From: Verrucomicrobiaceae bacterium UBA1938
Lineage (GTDB): Bacteria; Verrucomicrobiota; Verrucomicrobiia; Verrucomicrobiales; Verrucomicrobiaceae
NCBI GenBank assembly: GCA_002336895.1
Contig: DDFC01000012.1
Location: 36,111 to 100,110, forward strand
DNA length: 64,000 nt
Direction: 5' to 3'
The position numbers and the translations under genes are program-made. Numbering within the stretch: position 1 is the first letter of the stretch; the number at the start of each line of letters is the position of its first letter. A model generated the notes under the pieces. That model was not told where the DNA came from. It saw only the letters and a list, made by a program, of their open reading frames with translations, and ran no database searches. Positions 25,212 to 33,109 of the stretch are shown one piece after another.

Positions 25212-26626
25212 AAACGCGTATTCCCATCTTTGCGAAAATCGTTGCCATTTTCATGGCCAATGTCGTGCTGCTGGCGCTGATCCTCATCTGGGTGCTGCAG
25301 CAGGGGTGGGGCATGACGGCCATGCCAGCCTTTCGCTCCGACAAACTGGAGCGAGTGGGGGGCGAACTGCTGCGCACACTGGAGCAAGCACCCTTTGCGG
25401 AATGGGATGCACTGCTCGCCCGCGCTTCACAACAGCATGGCGTCACCTTTTACCTCTTCTCCACAGACGGCCCGCGCCTCGCGGGACCAGCAGATTTCCT
25501 GCCCGGCAATGTGCATAATGAGGTTACCGCAGATGAAAATGGCGAGCTGCATCCCGGCAATGCCTCAGTGCTGCCACCCGACGCAGCACCGCCACCAAAG
25601 ATCGACCTCAACGCCCGCCCTGTGCTCTCCGCGAACAATGGCTACTGGTGTTTTCTGCGCGGCTTCTTGAACCATCGCGAAGGCAAAGGGCGCGTAGCGC
25701 TGGTAACACGCTCAGGCTCCCCCACTGGCAACGGCTTCTACGCCGACACCAGCGCGATCTACTGGATCATCGGAGGCATGCTCGCCGCCAGTGCTCTGCT
25801 CTGGCTGCCTTTTGTGGGTTCCTACACTCGCAGCCTGCGGCGGATGCAGGCCACCTCCCGGCAGCTGGCCGCCGGAAACTTCAGCGCACGCGTGGATGAA
25901 AAGCGCACGGACGAGCTGGGTGCCCTGGGCCATAGCGTCAACCATATGGCAGACCAAATCGGCGCGCTGGTGGACGGGCAGAAGCGTCTCCTCGGCGACA
26001 TCGCGCACGAGCTCAGCGCCCCCATCGCCCGCATGCAGGCCATCATCGGCATACTGGAATCTCAAAGCACGGGTGCGTCGGAGAAATATGTCACACGCCT
26101 GGACGACGAACTGCAGCAGATGGGCGTGCTGGTGCAGGAGCTGCTGAGCCTATCCAAGGCCAACCTGCGCCGCAGTGTGGAGCTGCGCCCCGTACATTTG
26201 CGCCAGCAGCTTCAGCGCGTGATCGAACGCGAAAAACGCAACGGAGAGCAGATCATTCTCAATGTGCCCGAAGGCACCACCGTGATCAGCGAGCCCGAGC
26301 TGCTCTCCCGTGCCGTGGGCAATGTGCTGCGAAACGCCATCCGCTACGCCGGACACGCAGGCCCTATCACCATCGACGCCACATGCCGCAATGATGAGGC
26401 CATCATCACCATCGCGGATCAAGGCCCGGGTGTGCCTGAGGAGGCCCTGCCGCGCCTGTTTGACGCTTTCTACCGTCCCGACACCGCCCGCTCGCGCGAA
26501 AACGGCGGCAGCGGCCTGGGACTGGCTATCGTGAAGAGCTGTGTGGAGGCGGTGCATGGCTCCGTGACCGCCCGTAACCGCCCCGGCGGCGGCCTCGAAG
26601 TCCAGATCGCGCAACCGATGGGGTGA
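25208..26626 (+). CDS. CpxA-like sensor histidine kinase
   Basis: A 472-aa membrane kinase. Two transmembrane helices (about 9-31 and 183-205) enclose a periplasmic sensor region of about 150 residues rich in Pro and Asp/Glu. A HAMP domain follows, then the H-box LLGDIAHELSAPIARMQ with phospho-acceptor His267. The ATPase domain has an N-box (LRNAIRY), DQGPGVPEE and GGSGLGLAIVKS. The His-Glu-Leu-Ser-Ala-Pro form of the H-box is the CpxA variant. Together with the regulator it forms a two-gene operon divergent from the sigma factor; its stimulus is unknown but could be envelope stress or copper. Confidence 0.92.
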   Translation: MKTRIPIFAKIVAIFMANVVLLALILIWVLQQGWGMTAMPAFRSDKLERVGGELLRTLEQAPFAEWDALLARASQQHGVTFYLFSTDGPRLAGPADFLPGNVHNEVTADENGELHPGNASVLPPDAAPPPKIDLNARPVLSANNGYWCFLRGFLNHREGKGRVALVTRSGSPTGNGFYADTSAIYWIIGGMLAASALLWLPFVGSYTRSLRRMQATSRQLAAGNFSARVDEKRTDELGALGHSVNHMADQIGALVDGQKRLLGDIAHELSAPIARMQAIIGILESQSTGASEKYVTRLDDELQQMGVLVQELLSLSKANLRRSVELRPVHLRQQLQRVIEREKRNGEQIILNVPEGTTVISEPELLSRAVGNVLRNAIRYAGHAGPITIDATCRNDEAIITIADQGPGVPEEALPRLFDAFYRPDTARSRENGGSGLGLAIVKSCVEAVHGSVTARNRPGGGLEVQIAQPMG

Positions 26627-26657
26627 CCACTCCCCTCAAACTCTTTTCTCCTCCTGC

Positions 26658-26686
26658 TTGCATGCCCGAAAGGGTACGTTTATACA
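26658..26686 (+). promoter_or_regulatory. Putative promoter of tRNA-Val
   Basis: TTGCAT (26658-26663), 17-base spacer, TATACA (26681-26686). Both hexamers are close to the sigma-70 consensus. It sits 55 bases upstream of the mature tRNA end. Confidence 0.45.
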
Positions 26687-26741
26687 AAACCGGTATCAGC
26701 AAAACTGCACTGCTTTGTGTTTCTTTGATGATCAACACCAT

Positions 26742-26816
26742 GCGTGGATAGCTCAGTGGTAGAGCGGCTCGTTTACACCGAGTTGGTCGGGGGTTCGAAT
26801 CCCTCTCCGCGCACCA
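26742..26816 (+). tRNA. tRNA-Val (anticodon UAC)
   Basis: A 75-base cloverleaf. The acceptor stem GCGTGGA pairs with TCCGCGC (one G-U). The D-arm is GCTC-loop-GAGC. The anticodon stem GCTCG/CGAGT closes the loop TTTACAC, giving anticodon TAC at 26774-26776. The T-arm has the conserved TTCGAAT loop. The CCA end is encoded at 26814-26816. UAC reads GUA and other valine codons. Confidence 0.95.
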
Positions 26817-26840
26817 CCTCAAACAAGATCACTTTGAGGT
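26816..26840. terminator. Hairpin between tRNA-Val and the LamG-protein gene
   Basis: ACCTCAAA (26816-26823) and TTTGAGGT (26833-26840) form a perfect 8-bp stem with a 9-base loop. It overlaps the last base of the tRNA and the stop region of the convergent gene. There is no T-run, so function as a terminator for either strand is uncertain. Confidence 0.35.
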
Positions 26841-29800
26841 CACCCGCATCCACTTTCGCCCCTCCATTCCGCTGGCCAGTTCTTTGACACGGATCTCCCA
26901 GGTGCCGGGGTCTTCATTCGGAGCGATGTCCAGGCTGACCTCGATGATGCCGTTTTCAGCCGCGTAAAAGCCGCTGCCTTCAGCCGCCTTGCCGCTCGCA
27001 TCGCGGATGTCCACACGTACGGGGATCACGGCCTTGGTGGGTGAATCCTGGGTGGTGGTGATGCTGGCGGTGATTTTGGCCTTGTTGCCAGCGATGGCAT
27101 TTTCCGGCACATCCAGCTTCAGGCCCAGCAGCGGCTTTGGCATGACCATGAAGATGCGCCCATCGCAGGGCCCCAGACCGACGGACCAGCTCAGCGTGCC
27201 ATCGGATCCACGCCTAGGCACGATGAACTGAGTCCCTGTCAGTTCATACACATTGGCGGCCTCCATTTTCAAACTGACCACGCCGCTGGATGGCAGGCCG
27301 TTTTCCATCACGAGGCCATGCTGACCCACGTAGGAGCCGTATTCACGTTTGTCATTCACGACGAAGACATAGATCGCATCACCAAACTTTCGCGTGCGCA
27401 CGATCATCTCAGGATTATCGCACATGACTTTCTGGGGCAGGGCAAATCCTCCCACCTTTTGCGCCATCTCCAGCACCTTGGCCTTGTCTGCATCCGCCTT
27501 TTTCACGCGCTTGAAGCTCGGCAGCATGAAGTCAGCCTTGAGCGCAGGACAGAGAAACTCATCCGCCAGGATCTTGCCGCCTTTCTTCTGCCAGTCCTGA
27601 ATGCGTGTGACCACAGATTTGGTCAGCACATCGCAATACGGCATGACGAGCACCTTTCGTCCGCTGAGTCCGCTCTTGAGCAACGTCTCTTCATAAAGGA
27701 TGTCCGTCTGCACATGGGCATGCTGCAGCGCCAGCCACACGTCTGCGGCCCAGTCCATGTTGTTCCCGTAGCTGCCTCGCCGTGCGAACATCTGTGAGGT
27801 AAAGCTCTCCAAAAAAGCGACCTCGCTGCGTTCATCCGGAATCGCCATCAGCGCGGGCCCCAGCGGCTCGACCACATCGTGAATGAGCTGTTTGAGCACA
27901 GGTGCCGTATTCGCATTGGTAAAGCGATAGCCGCCGGGGCTGTCTGTGGGCACCAGCGACTGCCAGCCGTGGTACATGATGCCCTGCACAGGCCGAGCGA
28001 TCTTCGTCCACAGCGCCTCTTTCAGATGCATGGGCGCGATGGTGATGTAGGCCGCGTCCGGATCGTGGTCCTGCCAGGCCACCACGTCTCCGGGCGCCTT
28101 GCTGCCGATCGGTGCCGTCTGTGAGCGGTACCAGATGAGCTGCGTCATCTTCATCACGCGCTGGTTTTTGCCGCTGGCCGCGCTCATGGCGAAAAGCTGA
28201 TCCGCGCACATGCCGATCTTTTGTGGGTCTGGATACGTATAGGTCCAGTGCGAGAGCACATCCACCCCGCCACCTGCACCGCTGATGCTCGGCTGCCGCA
28301 CGGCGGGATCAAAAAAGGTCCACCCCCGGCTGCTCTTCACACCTTTATGCAGCGCCGTGTGCAGGCCATTCCAGCCATCCCCCACCGTCCAGAACCAGCG
28401 CATGTATTTCAAAACGGGATGATCATCTGCGATCACGCGATCCTGCGGAAAGCCATTCAGCTTGCTCCAGTCCACACCCCACTTGGCCGTCACCTCGGCG
28501 GGGATGTCTGTTCCGGCAAACTTCTTGTACGCCTCCACATCCACTGAGTTGAAGCTCACCTGTGTGTTGTCGCGGACTTCGGAATCGATCAGGGTCGTGG
28601 TGAAGGCGGGATGGTCTCCATAGGCCTTGGCCACGCTCATGCCCACCACCTGGAAAAAGGAGGCAAAGTCCGGCAGCGAGGCGCAGATGTCCGGACGTGC
28701 ATAGGGTTTCCCATCGCGCCCGATGCGAAGGTTTTTCTCCTCAGATTCCAATGCACGCCCCGGCGACAGGCTGGCGATGACCTCAAGCCCATTGGCCAGC
28801 GCCTGATCGAGCATGTCACGCTTTTGTGCGATCACCTCCGGCTTGGCAGGCGGCACGATTTTTTTCTGATGCCACATCTCGCCGTAGTCCGCCCCCAGCC
28901 CGATGAAATGCGTGAAGCCGATGTCCTTGAGCCGGGCCATCTCATCGCCATCCGCCCCCCACATGATGACCGGCATGCGCGCCGGAGCCCGGGGCACGAT
29001 CTTCAAGGCGGCAGCCTGTTCTGTGATGTAGCCCCCCGCTTCAAACTGCACCTTCAGCTCATACTCGTCCGCTTTGAGCGCCGTGTTCAGCGAGTATTTG
29101 GCCGTGAAGCTTTTGCCGGAGGGCAGATCCGGGATGATGAAATCTTCGCTCCTGCCGCCGAGGCTGGCTTTGAGCTTCGCGGCCTTCAAAGTTTCGCGCT
29201 GCAGATTGGTGCAGATGATCTCCACCGGCTTGGCCGTCTCCATGCGCCGCCACACGCGCCGTCCGGAGGCAATCTGCATGGAGACGCGCTCAAAATTCAA
29301 CACGCCCTCACAGACGCGAACTTCATCGATCAATCCCGGGAATCCGCCATAGTTGCTGCCCAGACGATCACCGATGCTCAGCGGTTTGGCGCCTGGTGCC
29401 ACCGCCGTAAAACCGGCCAGCCTGGCACCTCCTGCCGCCACGCCATTGCGATAGAACTTTCCCTCCCCTGCCCCATCATACGTGAAGGCCACATGCTGCC
29501 ACACGTCCGCTTCCAGTTTGAACGGCTGCGAGTAAATCGTCTTCGACTCCGCACCAAACCCCAGCGTCACCCACATGCGCCGCAGGCCGGCTTTGTCGGC
29601 ATCTCCGATCTGCCACTGGTAGTCCGTGTGATCGACGTACTTCTTGTCCAGCAGGAAGCAGCGCAGCTTCGGCTCAAACTCAGTATTCGGCTTGATCCAC
29701 ATCTCCAGCGTGAAGGCCCCTTTCACCGGCTTCACGGCCACCACTGCTGCATGCCTTTTGTCCTCGACCGGAAATCCCGGAAACGACTCCAGTGCTCCGC

Positions 29801-30002
29801 CAAACTTTCCTGCAGAATTCAGGGTCGCTCCATGCAGCTGCACTTCCTTCGATTCTCCGTCAAATTTCCAATACCCCAGCACGTGCGCGCCGGTGGCATC
29901 CTCCTTGGCATAGCCCGTCTCCCACGTTTCCTGGAGTGCGGCGTGGGACCAGGAGGAAATCAGCAATGCGCTGGCAATGAGGGAACGAGCGGAGTGAAGC
30001 AT
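26829..30002 (-). CDS. Secreted LamG-domain protein with TIM-barrel glycoside-hydrolase-like core
   Basis: A 1057-aa exported protein from ATG 30002, which opens a signal peptide (LIASALLISSWSHAA). A concanavalin-like LamG domain spans about residues 40-240 (FTLEMWIKP, WQHVAFTYDG, GLIDEVRV). An Ig-like linker follows, then a TIM-barrel-like region from about 340 to 700 (MPVIMWGADGDEM, EVIASLSPG). A Rossmann-type region (KVLVMPYCDVLTKSVVTRI) recalls the beta-galactosidase trimerisation/GATase domain of GH42. The end is beta-rich. I infer a polysaccharide-active protein, but no catalytic Glu pair can be assigned with confidence. It follows the second RsmH gene by 53 bases. Confidence 0.65.
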   Translation of the reverse strand: MLHSARSLIASALLISSWSHAALQETWETGYAKEDATGAHVLGYWKFDGESKEVQLHGATLNSAGKFGGALESFPGFPVEDKRHAAVVAVKPVKGAFTLEMWIKPNTEFEPKLRCFLLDKKYVDHTDYQWQIGDADKAGLRRMWVTLGFGAESKTIYSQPFKLEADVWQHVAFTYDGAGEGKFYRNGVAAGGARLAGFTAVAPGAKPLSIGDRLGSNYGGFPGLIDEVRVCEGVLNFERVSMQIASGRRVWRRMETAKPVEIICTNLQRETLKAAKLKASLGGRSEDFIIPDLPSGKSFTAKYSLNTALKADEYELKVQFEAGGYITEQAAALKIVPRAPARMPVIMWGADGDEMARLKDIGFTHFIGLGADYGEMWHQKKIVPPAKPEVIAQKRDMLDQALANGLEVIASLSPGRALESEEKNLRIGRDGKPYARPDICASLPDFASFFQVVGMSVAKAYGDHPAFTTTLIDSEVRDNTQVSFNSVDVEAYKKFAGTDIPAEVTAKWGVDWSKLNGFPQDRVIADDHPVLKYMRWFWTVGDGWNGLHTALHKGVKSSRGWTFFDPAVRQPSISGAGGGVDVLSHWTYTYPDPQKIGMCADQLFAMSAASGKNQRVMKMTQLIWYRSQTAPIGSKAPGDVVAWQDHDPDAAYITIAPMHLKEALWTKIARPVQGIMYHGWQSLVPTDSPGGYRFTNANTAPVLKQLIHDVVEPLGPALMAIPDERSEVAFLESFTSQMFARRGSYGNNMDWAADVWLALQHAHVQTDILYEETLLKSGLSGRKVLVMPYCDVLTKSVVTRIQDWQKKGGKILADEFLCPALKADFMLPSFKRVKKADADKAKVLEMAQKVGGFALPQKVMCDNPEMIVRTRKFGDAIYVFVVNDKREYGSYVGQHGLVMENGLPSSGVVSLKMEAANVYELTGTQFIVPRRGSDGTLSWSVGLGPCDGRIFMVMPKPLLGLKLDVPENAIAGNKAKITASITTTQDSPTKAVIPVRVDIRDASGKAAEGSGFYAAENGIIEVSLDIAPNEDPGTWEIRVKELASGMEGRKWMRVTSK

Positions 30003-30055
30003 GGCACACTCATACGAAAACGAACCGCCCGTTCGCACAACGAACCCTGCCCATT

Positions 30056-31102
30056 TCACGCCTTCACCGCCCACCGCAGCTTCGCAGGAGCGGCACGCGG
30101 GTTGCTCCGGGTCTCCTCGGGCGAGGGGCGGATCACTTCATCATTGGTGGCGCTGAAAAGGCCGCTGCGCAGACCTTCTCGGAAGAGGTGCTTCACACGA
30201 CGGTCCTCGCCGGAGTGAAAGGTCAGGATGGCCACGCGCGCACCGGGACGCAGGCAGCCGGGCAGCTGCCGCAGAAAGGTGTCGAGCGCCACGAATTCCT
30301 CGTTCACCGCAATGCGAAGGGCCTGAAAGACGCGGCGCACCGTGGCTTCACGCTCTTCTTCGTCCAGACGGTGTGGCAGCACCCGGCGCACGGCCTCGGC
30401 CAGAGCACGCGTGGTGGCCACATCAGCTCCGGCCAGCGCCTGTGCCAGCGGTTTGGCATGCGGCTCATCGGAGTTCTCCGTGAGGATCGTGGTGAGTTTC
30501 TCCGCTGTGAGCTTTTGCAGCAGCTCACGCGCAGACACACCCCGCTGCGGGTTCATGCGCATGTCCAGCGGTCCGTCGTGCTTGAAGCTGAACCCACGGG
30601 CAGGATTGTCGAACTGCATCGAAGAGCAGCCCAGATCTGCCAGCAGAGCATCTGCGCCGTCGCTCCAGCCGAGCTCGCCCAGCGCGCGCTGCAGTCCGGC
30701 GAAATTCATGCGCTTCACCACGAGCGCCTGCTCTTCACATCCAGTGGCGCGCAGCCGCGCCTCCGTGCGCACGATCTCGATGGGGTCCTGATCCAGCGCC
30801 AGCAGCGTGCCTCCAGGCTGCACGGCTTTGAGCAGGGCGCTGGAATGCCCGCCATAGCCCAGCGTGCAGTCCACGGCTCGCTCCCCCGGCTTCACGTCGA
30901 GAATCCGCATGATCTCCTCCAGCAAAATGGGCACATGCTGACCGGCTGGCGTCTTGCCGGAGGCGCGCACTTTGGCAATGGTCTCGGCGTAGCGCTCGGG
31001 ATTCAGCTCCTTGTACTTGTCCTCAAAGCGCCGCGGATTCTTCCCTGAGTAGCGCGGACGACGACGGTGCGGCGTGGGTGCTGGATTTTCAGCCTCGCTC
31101 AC
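30056..31102 (-). CDS. Second RsmH-family methyltransferase paralogue
   Basis: A 348-aa SAM-dependent methyltransferase of the RsmH/MraW family. It shows QHVPILLEEIMRIL, the SAM loop DCTLGYGGHSSALL, LADLGCSSMQFD, FSFKHDGPLDMRMN and TFHSGEDRRVKHLF, all matching RsmH core motifs. It differs from the dcw copy by a basic N-terminus (PHRRRPRYSGKNPRRFEDKYK) and by a shorter insert with Glu/Asp-rich segments. The target may be the same C1402, another rRNA position or another RNA. The start forms an ATGA overlap with the stop of the MazG-like gene. Confidence 0.85.
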   Translation of the reverse strand: MSEAENPAPTPHRRRPRYSGKNPRRFEDKYKELNPERYAETIAKVRASGKTPAGQHVPILLEEIMRILDVKPGERAVDCTLGYGGHSSALLKAVQPGGTLLALDQDPIEIVRTEARLRATGCEEQALVVKRMNFAGLQRALGELGWSDGADALLADLGCSSMQFDNPARGFSFKHDGPLDMRMNPQRGVSARELLQKLTAEKLTTILTENSDEPHAKPLAQALAGADVATTRALAEAVRRVLPHRLDEEEREATVRRVFQALRIAVNEEFVALDTFLRQLPGCLRPGARVAILTFHSGEDRRVKHLFREGLRSGLFSATNDEVIRPSPEETRSNPRAAPAKLRWAVKA

Positions 31103-31443
31103 AGTTCGTTGTATTTGGCGTTTGATCCTTTGGCCTTGGCCACGGGATAGCGCGTTTCATTGCGCTCGATCTTGTCGAGCATCGCCTGCCCCAGATCCAC
31201 CCCGAGATTGTGAGCCAGCTCAAAGAGCAGGATACCCACATCAGCCATCTCATCCTTCAGCTCAGGCATTTTTTCCTTCACCCGCTGCTCGATCTGCCCC
31301 GGCTGCTGCCAGACAAAGTGCTGCAGCAGCTCCCCGGCCTCCGCGGTGATGGCGACTGCCAGTTCCTTGGGATTGTGAAACTGCATCCAGTCCCGGGCAT
31401 CGCGAAACGCGCAGATGCGGGTGGTGATTTGCTCGATGGTCAT
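31099..31443 (-). CDS. MazG-like nucleotide pyrophosphohydrolase
   Basis: A 114-aa all-helical NTP pyrophosphohydrolase. The motif with Glu-Ala-Gly-Glu-Leu, and further on KDEMADVGILLFELA, gives the EXXE-EXXD metal-binding set of MazG and RS21-C6/dCTPase type enzymes, which clear aberrant dNTPs. The frame is open for about 180 codons upstream, but that part does not look like protein and crosses the opposite-strand cytochrome gene, so the ATG at 31443 is preferred. It overlaps the RsmH-paralogue start by ATGA. Confidence 0.85.
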   Translation of the reverse strand: MTIEQITTRICAFRDARDWMQFHNPKELAVAITAEAGELLQHFVWQQPGQIEQRVKEKMPELKDEMADVGILLFELAHNLGVDLGQAMLDKIERNETRYPVAKAKGSNAKYNEL

Positions 31444-31554
31444 GCGCCAAGATGCAGGCGTGCGCCTGCCCGGCAACCCGGAAGAAAGCAAGAAGCGCTC
31501 ATTCAGTCGCAAGACGTGCTGGACAGTTTGCCGTAATTTAAAGAAGATCGTCCT

Positions 31555-31971
31555 ATGAAAATTCACCGCCTTCTTGCGCTCGTATCCTGCATTGCAACCA
31601 GCTCCACCCTCAAGGCAGCCGGAGAGCCGCCGGTGGATTTCATGAAGCAGATCAAGCCGATCCTGGCCGACCGCTGCGTGGAATGCCACAATTCCGAGAC
31701 GCTGCTGGGCTCGCTGAATCTGCAGTCTCGCGCCCTGGCTTTTGAAAAGCGCAAGGCAGGTCCGGTGATCCGTCCCAAGGATGCAGACAAAAGCATGCTC
31801 TACCTCGTGCTGACCCTCCCGCCCAAGGACAAAAAGGCCATGCCCGCCACCGGCCACCGCATTCCCAAAGATGAGGTCCAGCTCATCCGTCAGTGGATCA
31901 ATGAGGGTGCACAGTGGCCCGAGGGCAAGGACGGCGCGATCTCGCCACAGCACAAAAAGTCCGGCAAGTAG
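31555..31971 (+). CDS. Small secreted c-type cytochrome (PSCyt1-like)
   Basis: A 138-aa exported protein with a signal peptide to about residue 22. One haem site CVECH (41-45) stands in the PSCyt1 context (ILADRCVECHNSET), and the segment LLGSLNLQSRALAFEKRKAG continues the planctomycete-cytochrome pattern. IRQWINEGAQWPEG ends the domain. Usually this domain is fused to DUF1549/DUF1553; here it stands alone, followed 48 bases later by the SUMF1-fold gene. Confidence 0.82.
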   Translation: MKIHRLLALVSCIATSSTLKAAGEPPVDFMKQIKPILADRCVECHNSETLLGSLNLQSRALAFEKRKAGPVIRPKDADKSMLYLVLTLPPKDKKAMPATGHRIPKDEVQLIRQWINEGAQWPEGKDGAISPQHKKSGK

Positions 31972-32019
31972 CCGCGCAACCACACGCCAGACGCGCGGTT
32001 TCAGGCTGGCACCACGCCC

Positions 32020-33060
32020 ATGAAACTGCCCGTCATTTGCACGGCATTGATTCTCGCTCCGCTCTCCCTGACGGCGGCCTCGGCAGACCCCATCGCCACC
32101 GCCGGCAATGGCGCGCCCATTTTATCGCCGATCGCCAAGACGACGACCGAGGTGAAGGATGGTGCAAGCACGGTCCTGATCCCGGCAGGCATGGTGTATG
32201 TGCCTGCGGGCAAGTTCACCTTCGGAGAAAAAGAAACACGGGAACTCCCCGGTTACGCCATCGGGCGCTTTGAAGTCACCAATGCCGAATACAAATGCTT
32301 CATCGATGCCACACATCGAGCAGCACCACGTTACTGGAAGAATGGCGGGTATCCTGACGGCAAGGCAAACCACCCTGTTCTCTTTGTCTCGCTGGTGGAT
32401 GCCGAAGCCTACTGCGCATGGATCAGCGAGAAAACAGGATGGAAGATCACCGTGCCTACCGCAGAGCAGTGGGAGAAGGCCGCACGTGGCCCCAAGGCAT
32501 GGCTGTACCCGTGGGGAAATGACAAAGACAGCAGCTGCCGCGCGGGCCAGCTGAACACACACTTCAACTACAACGCCGTCTGCGCCGCGCACATGCTGAA
32601 CAAAGAGGCCAAGACTCTCACCAGCTACGTGGAGAAATCCAAGGAGGCCGGAAAGCAGGGCCGGGTGCAGGACATCATGACCGGAAACGGTCAGGTCTTC
32701 AGCGTCACCAGCGACGGTGGTGTGAACGGCTGGATCGACCGCACGACGAACACCGGTTTCGTCAATACGCAGATCTACCGCGACCTCGTCAACAACGGCG
32801 GGTTCACCACACCCGCTGGCTCCTATGAAAACGGCAAAAGCTTTTATGGCTGCTACGACATGGCAGGCAACGCCTATGAGTGGACCAGCAGCGTCATCAC
32901 CGCCACCAACGGCGCGGAACGCGGCAAGGAGGTGAATGACGTGCGCGGAGGCAGCTGGTACTCCACCGGCCGCAGCGGCCAGAGCCTCTGCACAGGCGAG
33001 GGGCGCAACCGCAGCGGTGGTTACCACTCGGTGGGCTTCCGCATAGCGATGACACCGTGA
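32020..33060 (+). CDS. Secreted SUMF1/FGE-fold protein
   Basis: A 346-aa protein with signal peptide (ICTALILAPLSLTAASA) and a sulfatase-modifying-factor fold: MVYVPAGKFTFGEKE, RFEVTNAEYKCFI, WEKAARGPKAWLYPWGN, FYGCYDMAGNAYEWTSS and RGGSWY. In true formylglycine-generating enzymes two active-site cysteines lie near the C-terminus; here that region (SGQSLCTGEGRNRSGGYHS) has only one. It is therefore probably a SUMF1-fold protein of another function, such as a binding or oxidoreductase role. No sulfatase gene is in the window. Confidence 0.78.
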   Translation: MKLPVICTALILAPLSLTAASADPIATAGNGAPILSPIAKTTTEVKDGASTVLIPAGMVYVPAGKFTFGEKETRELPGYAIGRFEVTNAEYKCFIDATHRAAPRYWKNGGYPDGKANHPVLFVSLVDAEAYCAWISEKTGWKITVPTAEQWEKAARGPKAWLYPWGNDKDSSCRAGQLNTHFNYNAVCAAHMLNKEAKTLTSYVEKSKEAGKQGRVQDIMTGNGQVFSVTSDGGVNGWIDRTTNTGFVNTQIYRDLVNNGGFTTPAGSYENGKSFYGCYDMAGNAYEWTSSVITATNGAERGKEVNDVRGGSWYSTGRSGQSLCTGEGRNRSGGYHSVGFRIAMTP

Positions 33061-33109
33061 GGCGGACCCGCTTGAATCGCAGCCTATTGGGAGTAGATGC
33101 GCGCTAGCC

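Noticed and set aside
28611..30218. A 535-codon plus-strand frame
   Set aside because: Runs against the LamG/TIM-barrel gene and across a gene boundary; no family features.
31444..31983. N-terminal extension of the MazG-like frame
   Set aside because: Overlaps the opposite cytochrome gene and has no homology-like features; the ATG at 31443 is used.
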